This document shows, one piece after another, positions 52,807 to 61,190 of a stretch of 61,396 nt of DNA. Numbering within the stretch: position 1 is the stretch's first letter; each line of letters starts with the position of its first letter. The translations under genes and the position numbers were made by a program. A model generated the notes under the pieces. That model made no database searches. It saw only the letters and a program-made list of their open reading frames with translations, and was not told the origin of the DNA. Location of the stretch: positions 1 to 61,396 of IMG/VR virus record IMGVR_UViG_3300034121_001426. One strand, written 5' to 3'. Source of the stretch: a virus.

Positions 52807-54404
52807 GGTTGGTTCTCAGGGTTCATGCAGGCAGCCAGGAAACTCACAAACACAGGATGTGGTTGCCAGCATCTGCTTTTGTATTCAGGATGGAACTGCA
52901 CACCCACAAACCAGGGATGTTGTTGATGTTCAATCACCTCTGGCAATTGTTCTTGTGTGCTTACAGCAGAGATTTCACATTTTTGTTTTTCCAACATGCT
53001 GCGGATTCTGGGAGTGACTATCACCTCATATCTGTGCCTGTGTCTCTCTTGTATCTCATTGCCATGATATATTTTGCTGATGAGACTGTTGTCTATCAGT
53101 TGCGCTGTTCTGTTGCCCAGCCTCATGGTTGCGCCCATGCTGTCACCAGCGTTGGGCAAAATGTCCACCACAGCTGGTTCGCATGCACCAAATTCAGTGC
53201 TGCCTGCACTCATGCAACCTGCACTGCGAATCACATCTATCACAGCCAATTGCATGCCCAAACAGATGCCCAGGAAAGGCACCTGGTGTTCTCTGGCATA
53301 TCTGATGGCCTGTAATTTGCCTGGTATGCCTCTGGCACCAAATCCACCAGGCACCAGCACACCATCACATTCATTCAATTGCTGCTGTAGAGGATCAGCA
53401 TCCTGGTCACTGTTGATCCATGCAATCTCCAACTGTTGATGATTTTTCAGCGCAGCATGGTGTAATGCTTGTGTTAGGCTTTTGTAACTGTCCGGCAAGC
53501 TGACATATTTGCCCACAATGCCTATCTTGACTTTGCACTGAGTTTGCTGACATCTCAACCAATCTTGTTGTATGTTGTACCAGCGATTGAGGTTGGGTGG
53601 CAAATAATCAATGCCAAAATGCCTGAGCACAGCCTCATCCATGCCCTCCACATGATATCTCAAGGGCACGGTGTTGATGTTCTCAACATTGGGGGCAGTG
53701 ATGATCATGTGTGAGGGCACATTACAAAACAAGCTGATCTTGTTTTTGATGCTGATGTCCAGATCCCGTTCTGTTCTGCACACCAGCATGTGTGGACTGA
53801 TGCCCAGCCCCAACAATTCCCTCACACTGTGTTGAGTGGGCTTGGTTTTGAGCTCCTGAGCTGCATCAATCCAGGGCAACAGGGTCACATGCACAAACAT
53901 TATCTCTCGTGCACCGCGCTCCATGTACAACTGCCTCATGGCTTCCAAAAAGGGCAGGCTTTCAATGTCGCCCACTGTGCCACCTGTTTCCACAATCACA
54001 AAATCTTCATCTTGTGTGTTGTGCTGAATACGATGTTTGATCTCATCTGTTATGTGCGGAATCACCTGCACTGTGGCACCCAGGTAGTCACCTGCACGTT
54101 CTTGGGCAATCACAGTCTGATAAATGCTGCCTGCTGTGATGGCATCATCCTGGGTGGCATTTACACCTGTGAATCTCTCATAGTGGCCTAGATCCAGGTC
54201 AGTTTCTGCACCATCTTCGGTGACAAACACTTCTCCATGTTGTAGAGGGCTCATGGTGCCAGGATCCACGTTGAGATAGGGATCCATCTTTCTGATTCTC
54301 ACCTGATAACCATGTGCCTGCAACAGTGCGCCCATGCTGGCTGCCACAATGCCTTTGCCCAGGCTGCTCACCACTCCACCTGTGATAAAAATAAATCTGG
54401 TCAT
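52803..54404 (-). CDS. pyrG: CTP synthase
   Basis: The 533-residue protein has the synthetase domain ('FITGGVVSSLGKGIVAASM', 'RIRKMDPYLNVDPGTMSP') and a class I glutaminase domain with 'FLGICLGMQLAVID' (nucleophile Cys) and 'VGVQFHPEYKSR' (His-Glu). It aminates UTP to CTP. Length is normal (about 545). Start and stop overlap purM and purN by four bases each. Confidence 0.96.
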   Translation of the reverse strand: MTRFIFITGGVVSSLGKGIVAASMGALLQAHGYQVRIRKMDPYLNVDPGTMSPLQHGEVFVTEDGAETDLDLGHYERFTGVNATQDDAITAGSIYQTVIAQERAGDYLGATVQVIPHITDEIKHRIQHNTQDEDFVIVETGGTVGDIESLPFLEAMRQLYMERGAREIMFVHVTLLPWIDAAQELKTKPTQHSVRELLGLGISPHMLVCRTERDLDISIKNKISLFCNVPSHMIITAPNVENINTVPLRYHVEGMDEAVLRHFGIDYLPPNLNRWYNIQQDWLRCQQTQCKVKIGIVGKYVSLPDSYKSLTQALHHAALKNHQQLEIAWINSDQDADPLQQQLNECDGVLVPGGFGARGIPGKLQAIRYAREHQVPFLGICLGMQLAVIDVIRSAGCMSAGSTEFGACEPAVVDILPNAGDSMGATMRLGNRTAQLIDNSLISKIYHGNEIQERHRHRYEVIVTPRIRSMLEKQKCEISAVSTQEQLPEVIEHQQHPWFVGVQFHPEYKSRCWQPHPVFVSFLAACMNPENQP

Positions 54405-55390
54405 TTTGTCACCACCTCTCCCAGGTGTATCACAGTTTCGCCCTGGGCAATCAGCTGATCTTTCACAGAAGCCACATCTAGGGGATCCACCACCAGCACC
54501 AGCCCCACGCCACAGTTGAACACCTCATATAATTCATCAGTGCTGATGTTGCCCTGCCGTTGAATCCAATAAAAAGGTGCTGGAATTTTCACAGCCATGC
54601 GTGCATCCAGATGGTCAGGTATGATTCGCATCACATTGTTGTATATGCCGCCTCCTGTGATGTGAGCCACACCCTTGATGAGATCCTGTTTGACAAGTGG
54701 AACCACACTCCTGGTGTAGATTCTCGTGGGCTTCATGAGAGCATCTGCCAGAGTCTCATGAGGTGCCCAGGGACACCAGGTATTGAGATCCATGTTCTGC
54801 ACAATCTTTCTAATCAAACTGTAGCCATTGCTGTGAAATCCACTGCTGGGCAATCCCAGCAGTAGATCACCTTCCTGTATGTTCCTGGGCAGCAACTGAT
54901 GCCTTTCCACAAATCCCACAGCAAATCCTGCCATGTCACAGTCGTTGGGCAAATAAACACCTGGCATTTCTGCACATTCACCACCCACCAAGCTGCATCC
55001 TGCCATCTCACAAGCCCTGGCAATGCTGGAAATCACCTGAGTGGCCACAGTGACATCCAGATGGCTGGTGGCATAATAATCCAAAAAGAACTGAGGTTCT
55101 GCGCCTTGTGCTAGGAGATCGTTCACACACATGGCCACAAGATCTTCTCCAATGTGCTGCCATTTGTGTGTTTGTGCTGCCAACAGCAATTTGGTGCCCA
55201 CACCATCTGTGCTGCTGACAATCAGTGGATCCTGATATCCTGACGCACGGGGATCAAACACAGCACCAAATCCCCCCACACCAGCTATCACGCCTTTGGT
55301 GTGAGTCTTTTGTGCAATGGGTCTGATGTTTTGTACAACTGATTCTCCAGCACCAATGTCCACTCCAGCTTGTTGATATTTTTTGCTCAT
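54401..55390 (-). CDS. purM: Phosphoribosylformylglycinamidine cyclo-ligase (AIR synthetase)
   Basis: The 329-residue enzyme shows 'VSSTDGVGTKLLLAAQTHKW', 'AMCVNDLLAQGAEPQFFLDY' and 'SLVGGECAEMPGVY', all hallmark PurM motifs. It closes the imidazole ring in purine synthesis. purM also occurs in T4-like cyanophages. It is the first gene of the operon; no clear sigma70 or late promoter is visible in the short gap to the divergent gene at 55454. Confidence 0.95.
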   Translation of the reverse strand: MSKKYQQAGVDIGAGESVVQNIRPIAQKTHTKGVIAGVGGFGAVFDPRASGYQDPLIVSSTDGVGTKLLLAAQTHKWQHIGEDLVAMCVNDLLAQGAEPQFFLDYYATSHLDVTVATQVISSIARACEMAGCSLVGGECAEMPGVYLPNDCDMAGFAVGFVERHQLLPRNIQEGDLLLGLPSSGFHSNGYSLIRKIVQNMDLNTWCPWAPHETLADALMKPTRIYTRSVVPLVKQDLIKGVAHITGGGIYNNVMRIIPDHLDARMAVKIPAPFYWIQRQGNISTDELYEVFNCGVGLVLVVDPLDVASVKDQLIAQGETVIHLGEVVTK

Positions 55391-55440
55391 GGCTGTCTCT
55401 CATATTGATTGTTGATTATAGCCAAAACTTCCTGGTAAGT

Positions 55441-55448
55441 CTTAAATA
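55441..55448 (+). promoter_or_regulatory. Late promoter box (CTTAAATA), leaderless spacing
   Basis: The TAAATA box is followed by CTCAC and the ATG at 55454: exactly five bases. Confidence 0.55.
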
Positions 55449-55453
55449 CTCAC

Positions 55454-55801
55454 ATGAATCCCTATGAGAAAATTTGCCGAGATTTTATTGTGTGGTGCAG
55501 ACCCAGACTCAGTCTCACAGGCGCCATACGTGTGCGATTGGTGAACCGTGACATCCAAAATGGCAGCCAGAAAACATTTGGATATTTTGATCCCAGAACG
55601 CAACAGATTGTGGTGTGCATCAAAGATCGTCATCCAACTGATTGTCTGAGAACATTGGCACATGAAATGGTACACATGGCACAAGGTAATATTCGAGAAC
55701 TCACAGCAGATGATGGTGCAACAGGCAGTGACATTGAGAATCAAGCCAATGCCTTGGCTGGTATTTTGCTGAGATTGTGGAATCAGGAACCACAGCAATA
55801 A
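55454..55801 (+). CDS. Zinc metallopeptidase-like protein (HExxH)
   Basis: The 115-residue protein has 'LRTLAHEMVHMAQG', an HExxH zinc site, followed by 'TGSDIENQANALAG', which could supply the third ligand Glu. Size and motif fit the small SprT/ImmA-like metallopeptidases of large phages. No ribosome site; the start sits five bases from a late box. A late, possibly virion-associated role is inferred. Confidence 0.7.
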   Translation: MNPYEKICRDFIVWCRPRLSLTGAIRVRLVNRDIQNGSQKTFGYFDPRTQQIVVCIKDRHPTDCLRTLAHEMVHMAQGNIRELTADDGATGSDIENQANALAGILLRLWNQEPQQ

Positions 55802-56316
55802 TCTCCTTGGGCTATGGAGGAAGGACCATATCTTCCCACACAAGGTGAGAAGATATAACGTGTCTTGGTATGACGGTATCAGGACACAAGGCCATACACA
55901 GCAAATATTTGCCACAGGCGGTTGCCCGGTACCTGTGATCTTGACTCAAGAATAGTATGATATCTGAAAGTATTACTTTCGCAGCGGCAAAACCCAAGAG
56001 CGCCTTGTTGCTAATGGGTTCCTGATCGTTGGCCACGGCCAGCCAGAGCGATCCATTTGAGAGAATGCCTCACATTCCCAAGATAATTTCAACAATCCAT
56101 TCCCTGCTGTGATTGTGTATTCCGGGCTCGCACTGGAAGATTTCATGCTCATGAGGGCAGCGGTGCTTCCCGGTCCAACCTGGCAACGGAGGTCGATTTG
56201 AATGCGTTCCTGACGGTGCCACCGTCCCTTCCGCCAGTGGAGTTCTTTACCACCCTGTCTGCTGGTTGCCTGTTGCTGAGAGCTTACACACAACTCACAG
56301 AGATGTCAAACTTGGG
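55802..56316. other. Long gap with decayed coding traces
   Basis: About 515 bases without a convincing gene. On the minus strand, protein-like pieces appear in shifting frames: 'EHEIFQCEPGIHNHSREWIV' around 56160-56080, then 'LWLAVANDQEPISNKALLGF' around 56050-55990. They suggest a gene broken by several indels, but I cannot name it. Short inverted repeats near 55860-55890 (GTGTC/GACAC) may terminate the metalloprotease message. Confidence 0.35.
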
Positions 56317-56382
56317 CTAGTGGTCCTGATCTTTTGACAACCGAGCCAGAATATCAGCAGGTGTAAGAGCTAATTTAGCCAT
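56317..56382 (-). CDS. Possible 21-residue peptide
   Basis: ATG at 56382 overlaps the stop of the upstream gene; AAGGACACC lies upstream. It encodes MAKLALTPADILARLSKDQD plus one residue. Very short, so support is weak. Confidence 0.35.
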   Translation of the reverse strand: MAKLALTPADILARLSKDQDH

Positions 56383-57247
56383 TGTTGGTGTCCTTGACTT
56401 GTGTCTTTTCAGGTGTCACCAGCTGAGTAAGGTTGTTGATGTCCAGGAGGACCACATGGTCTTCACCAAAATAGTTCATGATAAACCAGGTGGCGGTTTC
56501 CTGACCCCTGAAAGCCAATGCAATACTGTCGCTCTTGCTGGTGCGCACCAGTTCACTGCGCTTGAGCTTCATACCTGCAACTGCCTCGTCCACAGGCTTG
56601 ACACTCACCGTGGGCGTATCCGTCCAGTCATCAACATTCTTGGGATTGATCTGCACAGCAACCACATAGGCAAAATCCTTGAGCTTGCCAGCCTTGTCCA
56701 GCTTTTTGTAGACATCACGAACAGCACTGCCATGAGCATCTGTTAGCTTGCGCAGCCGCACACTTTGATCCACATAGGCATGAGGATCAAAGTCAACCTT
56801 GTTCATGATCTTGTTCTTTTTGTCTAGGACTTCCACAACTTCCCATTCCTGGGGAACCTGGCTTATGGGTTTGTTGTTGGTAAGCCATTCAGGGACATTG
56901 GCATAGCCTGGGTGCATGATTTCCCAAATGTCCACTTCTCGCTTGAGATCGAGATATTCTGGTGTCTGCTCAGGATCCACCCGCTTGCCACCCCGCCACT
57001 CTGGCATCTTGTAGAGATTGCGCAGCTGAGAGTTCTTATCAAAGATATGATCAGGTGGCATAAAAATACCCACCAGATACAACAGATGCATCTTGAGCTT
57101 GGCCAGGTCCTTGAATGCCTTGCCAAATCCCTTGTTGGTGTGAATTAAGATTGCGGGAGTGGTGGCATAGTTGGGCCCATACCCATAGTCAATTTCCTTG
57201 TAAAAAGCGCCAGTGTTCTTGTCGCGAATATGGAATGTGGATGTCAT
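56375..57247 (-). CDS. Hypothetical phage protein, 290 aa
   Basis: The protein begins 'FHIRDKNTGAFYKEIDYGYG' and contains 'LLYLVGIFMPPDHIFDKNSQ', 'EWEVVEVLDKKNKIMNKVDF' and a C-terminal alpha/beta part 'DVYKKLDKAGKLKDFAYVVA'. Soluble, Lys-rich. The start overlaps the end of the upstream gene by four bases. No motif recognised. Confidence 0.65.
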   Translation of the reverse strand: MTSTFHIRDKNTGAFYKEIDYGYGPNYATTPAILIHTNKGFGKAFKDLAKLKMHLLYLVGIFMPPDHIFDKNSQLRNLYKMPEWRGGKRVDPEQTPEYLDLKREVDIWEIMHPGYANVPEWLTNNKPISQVPQEWEVVEVLDKKNKIMNKVDFDPHAYVDQSVRLRKLTDAHGSAVRDVYKKLDKAGKLKDFAYVVAVQINPKNVDDWTDTPTVSVKPVDEAVAGMKLKRSELVRTSKSDSIALAFRGQETATWFIMNYFGEDHVVLLDINNLTQLVTPEKTQVKDTNNG

Positions 57248-57528
57248 GCGTTTGTTCCTTGTAGGAGAGCTGAGCTTATTGCATCAAAAACTTGTTGTTC
57301 ACTTGTGAAACAGGATACCAGTGGGGGATTGTGCAAGTGAACATGTATCAGTTGACTGCTGAATCTGCGAATTATACCATGGCCCACAAATCTACCATTG
57401 CCTGGCTGCCTGTTGTTCCACCTGGTTTTCTTGCTGAATGGCCAGGGCTGATAGATCAACTCACAATCCAGCAAGTGTGAGACCTGTTGGTAGAACAGTT
57501 GCTCGGGGTTGTGGTATGGGTGGTTCAT
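57244..57528 (-). CDS. Hypothetical protein, 94 aa (intact copy of a duplicated gene)
   Basis: Reads MNHPYHNPEQLFYQQVSHLL and later 'SSQLIHVHLHNPPLVSCFTS'. A decayed copy lies at 60871-61073. It starts three bases after the stop of the 57532 gene. Function unknown. Confidence 0.6.
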   Translation of the reverse strand: MNHPYHNPEQLFYQQVSHLLDCELIYQPWPFSKKTRWNNRQPGNGRFVGHGIIRRFSSQLIHVHLHNPPLVSCFTSEQQVFDAISSALLQGTNA

Positions 57529-57531
57529 GAT

Positions 57532-57756
57532 CTAGTCCAAGGGTTCCCAGGTGGTGTCACCATCCCTGGTGTTGATACTCTTGACCCGAATCCAACACAT
57601 GAGGCTGCTTTCATGCAGGATGGAGCCCTGTGGGCCACTGGGAAGATCAGGTAGGTAGCAAAAATAATTGCCAAATCCCACATGGTTGTGTACCAGAACA
57701 ATACAGCCCTTGTACAATCCATCCATGACTGTGGCCATGGTATCAGGTAGGATCAT
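57532..57756 (-). CDS. Hypothetical protein, 74 aa
   Basis: The start at 57756 (MILPDTMATVMDGLYKGCIV) has AAGGA about ten bases upstream. It contains 'VHNHVGFGNYFCYLPDLPSG' and 'WIRVKSINTRDGDTTWEPLD'. Sigma70-type promoter at 57786-57813. The DNA around its stop is repeated near 61075-61090 beside the pseudogene copy of the next gene. Confidence 0.55.
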   Translation of the reverse strand: MILPDTMATVMDGLYKGCIVLVHNHVGFGNYFCYLPDLPSGPQGSILHESSLMCWIRVKSINTRDGDTTWEPLD

Positions 57757-57785
57757 AAACACAAATTCCTTGTTTCCATATGCAC

Positions 57786-57813
57786 ACAATAGCGTGTGAT
57801 TGCACAATGTCAA
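57786..57813 (-). promoter_or_regulatory. Sigma70-type promoter (TTGACA-16-TATTGT)
   Basis: TTGACA (57813-57808) and TATTGT (57791-57786) precede the gene at 57756. Confidence 0.65.
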
Positions 57814-57822
57814 CTTGTATAT

Positions 57823-58251
57823 TCAACCCCACGCAAGTAGGAATTGAGCGGCTACATCGTCATCCCAGGGACAGGCCACACCCAGTGATCTCATCCAGGA
57901 TTTAATTTCATCGGTCATGTTCTTGCCATGCAGCCACCACTCCTGCGATCCATCTGCATGTATCACAGCAGGCCCATCCAATCGATGTAGTTGGCCATCA
58001 ACATGCCACTCCTGCGATCCATCTGCATATATCACAGCAGGCCCATCCAATCGATGTAGTTGGCCATCAACATACCACTCCTGCAATCCATCTGCATATA
58101 TCACAGCAGGCCCATCCAATCGATGTAGTTGGCCATCAACATGCCATCTTTGCGTGCCATCTGCATCTATATGCCGACCGACCTGCGGCGTGATCCCCTT
58201 GCTAGGGATACAGTGATTTGTTGAACAAATTGTTAACCCTGATAGGAACAT
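57823..58251 (-). CDS. WYVDG-repeat protein, copy 2
   Basis: Four tandem ~23-residue units of the type 'GQLHRLDGPAVIYADGSQEW' are followed by a unique C-terminal domain ('MTDEIKSWMRSLGVACPWDD') ending 'FLLAWG'. The DNA repeats are almost identical to each other. An in-frame ATG at 58251 is used here, but the better ribosome site (AGGAG) serves an ATG a few bases upstream whose frame stops quickly, so the 5' end may be damaged. The right end of the TnpB element lies just upstream. Confidence 0.6.
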   Translation of the reverse strand: MFLSGLTICSTNHCIPSKGITPQVGRHIDADGTQRWHVDGQLHRLDGPAVIYADGLQEWYVDGQLHRLDGPAVIYADGSQEWHVDGQLHRLDGPAVIHADGSQEWWLHGKNMTDEIKSWMRSLGVACPWDDDVAAQFLLAWG

Positions 58252-58288
58252 AGCATGATTCTCCTGAATTATTGAGAATAATAACTGG

Positions 58289-59612
58289 TCTCTCAATAAA
58301 GTCAACCGGTGAACTACTGTTGGTCTAAAGACCAACAGCTTCCTGCTTCATTTGTGACTGAGATACATGGCCCTAATTGTCCATCATATCCCAAGTCACA
58401 TCCACGGGCGCTTGAGGCAGTTCCTGCCTTGCATGATCTATGTTCCATTGTTGTAGTCCCCAGTTCTTGATATTCATGGCCGCATTGATATCTCTGTGCT
58501 GCGTAACGCCACAAGATTCACAATGATATTCTCTTTGCTTCAAATCCAGTGATGATTTCTTGGTACCACATGAGCTGCATGTTTTGCTACTGGGTAGCCA
58601 CTGATTGATTTTGGTGAAGTGATGGCCTGATAGCTCACACTTGTAGGCAATCGAGTTGGCCAGCATTGCCCATCCGGCATCTGCTATACACTTGGCGGCA
58701 TATTTGCTCTTCTTCCTCATCTCATCAATTTTCAGTGTTTCAACTGACACCAGGTCATGCGATTTGGCTATTCTCGCACTGATCTGGTGTATATGGTTTA
58801 ATCTTTGGCAACGAACCAGATCATGAGTTCGTGCCAGTTTTAATTTTGCTTTGGTTCTGTTCTTGCTTGACTTGGCTTTTCTGCTCAACTTGCGTTGTTG
58901 ATGTTTGATGTGTTTGCGCTTTTTGGCAAGTGGCCTTGGGTTCTCAATCAGTGCCCCTGTGCTGAGTGCAGTGTATTGTGAGTTGACATCCACTCCCACT
59001 GGGTTCTGCACTTGATCTACCAATGGCAGTTCTGCCACATCAACCACAAAACTTGCATACCAACCACGTGGTGTTTGGGTAATAGTTACGCATTGATATT
59101 TCGCAGGTAATTCCCTGTGCAACACAATTCGAACAATACCTATCTTGGGTAATCTCAAATACCTGTTGTTGTCCACTAGATTGGTGTGTTGTTGATATCT
59201 AAATGATATGGGAGTAGTATATTTGCTCTTGAACTTGGGGAATCCAGCACTGGTTTTCTTCATATTTTTCCAATGCAGTATCCAAGTCCTTGATGCTGCT
59301 CTGCAACACCTGACTGTAGGTGTCTTTCAACCAAATGTGTTGTTTTTTCAGATCAGTCAGCTGTTTGCACATGTCAAACTGCCACACAAATGTTTTGTCT
59401 TGGTTGTATTGATCTATGTTTACCTTGAGAAAGTGGTTGTATAGGAATCGAACTGCACCACCCACAGACGTCATCTGTTGTTCTTGTTGCAGGGTAGGAT
59501 AAATCCTGTAGCGATATCTCTGCTTCATTTGTGCGATTATGTATGCCACTCGCTATCCATCTGTTGGCTTAAAAGCCAACAGACTTCCGCTCGAAAGTTA
59601 AAGCATGAATGC
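58289..59612 (-). mobile_element. TnpB-only insertion element (IS200/IS605-type, no tnpA)
   Basis: The left end (59551-59612) contains the CTGTTGGCTT/AAGCCAACAG hairpin and ATGGATAGCG; the tnpB frame follows. The right end carries GAAGCAGGAAG, a perfect 10-bp CTGTTGGTCT/AGACCAACAG hairpin (58317-58338) and GTAGTTCAC. No Y1 transposase is present, so it would move only in trans. The right end plus the 3' of tnpB should form the omega-RNA scaffold, with CGGTTGACTTTATTG at the guide position. Confidence 0.75.
58373..59528 (-). pseudogene. tnpB: TnpB RNA-guided nuclease gene with an N-terminal frameshift
   Basis: The N-terminal part (from MKQRYRYRIYPTLQQEQQMT at 59528) and the main part (ending at 58373) are in different frames. 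The join is near 59245-59255, where 'EKYEENQCW' should run into 'FPKFKSKYTTPISFRYQQ', as the relic at 18374 shows. The 3' frame keeps all catalytic features: RuvC-I 'PVGVDVNSQYTALS', RuvC-II 'SVETLKIDEMRKK', zinc finger 'CSSCG...CESCG' and RuvC-III 'HRDINAAMNIKN'. One base change would restore it. A shortened product could start at 59263. Confidence 0.85.
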
Positions 59613-59638
59613 CTTATCCACCCATCACAAGGATATGC

Positions 59639-60811
59639 TTATAGGGTAAACAGGCGTTGCCACCATTTTTTTTCAATCTTTGGTGCCGCTTGCAAACTGC
59701 TGGGATTGGTGACATTTGTATAACAATTATCGTCAGCTATCTTGATGTTGTATCCACCTGGCTGCACCAACACACCCCAGGTGAGATGGTTGTCACCTGG
59801 ACCAAAAAATTGATTGGCACTGATGATCATACTGTTGCCACTGGCTATTTCTATACCTACGGTTTGATCACCGTGCCGTTGATCTTCCTTGCTGAACGTG
59901 CACCCAATGACCTTGTTGTAGGCATTGAATTCACCTTCATATCGTATGCCTGTCCAATTGGGATAATTGGCACCGTCAAACCAACTGTTGGCATACAACA
60001 GGCAGTTAGCTACAACTCCCTGTTGTATATTCACACTGTGAATACACATGATACTTGCATTTATATGGCTGTCTGTGACAGTCAATTGTGGTTCTGACCC
60101 TTGATCTGCTCTGTGAACAATACCCTTTTGCACGCCCACGATATCAGTGTTGTGTACATAAACACCTTCAGTGCAACCTTCTGCTAGGATACCAGTTTTG
60201 CTTTCCAGGATCAGGCAGTCGCTGATCACAAAACTGGTACACTGCGCTTGCAAATGGATGGCTGATTGTGTTTGTTGGTCTGCTGGTGCATCACGTTCAC
60301 CATAAAAGTGCATGTTGCGTATGCGGCCATTGCGTGCGTTGGTGCAACTGATACCTTTGCTCCAGTATCCCAGTGGTCCACTAAACAAATCCTGGGTGAT
60401 GCGCACATCATGAACATTCACAGTGTTTTCTATGTTTTGATCAGTGGCATATTTAAAATCAAGAGCTGTGCCAGCATTGAGCTGTGTGGTCACCAGTCCA
60501 ATATCGCGAACTTCAAAATTGGGCAGGTGATTGGCTTGTAGACTGGTGCTGGTGAATGCAATCCCCAGTTGGCTGCCTTTCATGAACCTCAACACGCTGG
60601 TGTAACGTCCATCTCCATGAATGGAGAAATGTTGTTGTTGATCACATGCGGCTGTAATTTGTGAGTGTATGGCATAAGTTCCAGCTGGCACATACAATAC
60701 TCCTCCGCCAGCAGCGATGATCTGATTTATAGCTTTTTGAAATATTGCACTGTTGTCTGTTTGGCCGTCCGTGACAGCGCCTTGGGTTAGTATGTTGATT
60801 GATAAGGTCAC
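59639..60811 (-). CDS. Tailspike-like protein with pectate-lyase beta-helix
   Basis: The 390-residue protein starts at a GTG with CAGGAAAATCACG upstream. The N-terminus 'AVTDGQTDNSAIFQKAINQI' plus 'GGGVLYVPAGTYAIHSQI' is the opening of the Pectate_lyase_3 right-handed beta-helix. Helix coils continue ('ISDCLILESKTGILAEGCTE', 'YVHNTDIVGVQKGIVHRADQ'). Such proteins bind or cut capsule and O-antigen polysaccharide. It lacks an obvious virion-anchoring head domain. Late box upstream. Confidence 0.82.
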   Translation of the reverse strand: MTLSINILTQGAVTDGQTDNSAIFQKAINQIIAAGGGVLYVPAGTYAIHSQITAACDQQQHFSIHGDGRYTSVLRFMKGSQLGIAFTSTSLQANHLPNFEVRDIGLVTTQLNAGTALDFKYATDQNIENTVNVHDVRITQDLFSGPLGYWSKGISCTNARNGRIRNMHFYGERDAPADQQTQSAIHLQAQCTSFVISDCLILESKTGILAEGCTEGVYVHNTDIVGVQKGIVHRADQGSEPQLTVTDSHINASIMCIHSVNIQQGVVANCLLYANSWFDGANYPNWTGIRYEGEFNAYNKVIGCTFSKEDQRHGDQTVGIEIASGNSMIISANQFFGPGDNHLTWGVLVQPGGYNIKIADDNCYTNVTNPSSLQAAPKIEKKWWQRLFTL

Positions 60812-60838
60812 CGTGATTTTCCTGCATGAGTTTGCAAT

Positions 60839-60846
60839 TATTTATC
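60839..60846 (-). promoter_or_regulatory. Late promoter-like box (GATAAATA)
   Basis: GATAAATAATTGC on the minus strand lies 28 bases upstream of the tailspike start. Confidence 0.5.
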
Positions 60847-60870
60847 GCATGCAGGATTATCAATGATGGA

Positions 60871-61073
60871 TCACTCAGTGAGTGGCGTGAAAACCGCAAC
60901 CAGAATGTGGAAACCCTGTTGTCCACGTGTGTAGCAGCATATCACTATGGGATTGTGCAAGTGAACATGAATCATTAGACTGCGGTATCTGCTGGCCCAC
61001 CTGAGGTCCCTGCTAAATGAACAGGGTTGGTGGAACTCTTGCTGGGATTGATTTAAGGATGGTTCATGATCTA
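60871..61073 (-). pseudogene. Decayed copy of the 57244 gene
   Basis: It opens ATGAACCATCCTTAA (Met-Asn-His-Pro-stop), against ATGAACCACCCATAC in the intact copy, and another frame retains 'MIHVHLHNPIVICCYTRGQQ' (intact: LIHVHLHNPPLVSCFTSEQQ). The bases just upstream (CCTTGGATTAGATC) match those before the intact gene, so a larger block was duplicated. Confidence 0.7.
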
Positions 61074-61190
61074 ATCCAAGGGCTTGAAATGTTTTTGTTT
61101 TCTCGGATGGTGACATTGGTTGGCTACTGGTAATGGATAACCCACTTCTGCTTGCCATGTGGTTCAACTTCTGTTGCACTCATTGCTACT

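Noticed and set aside
55973-56293. 106-codon minus-strand frame as an intact gene
   Set aside because: No ribosome site, Arg/Ser/Trp-rich shadow-like composition, and better protein-like stretches lie in other frames, pointing to decay instead.
57940-58160. CRISPR-like array
   Set aside because: The regular near-identical repeats are direct coding repeats of the WYVDG protein in frame, without spacer diversity or palindromic repeats.
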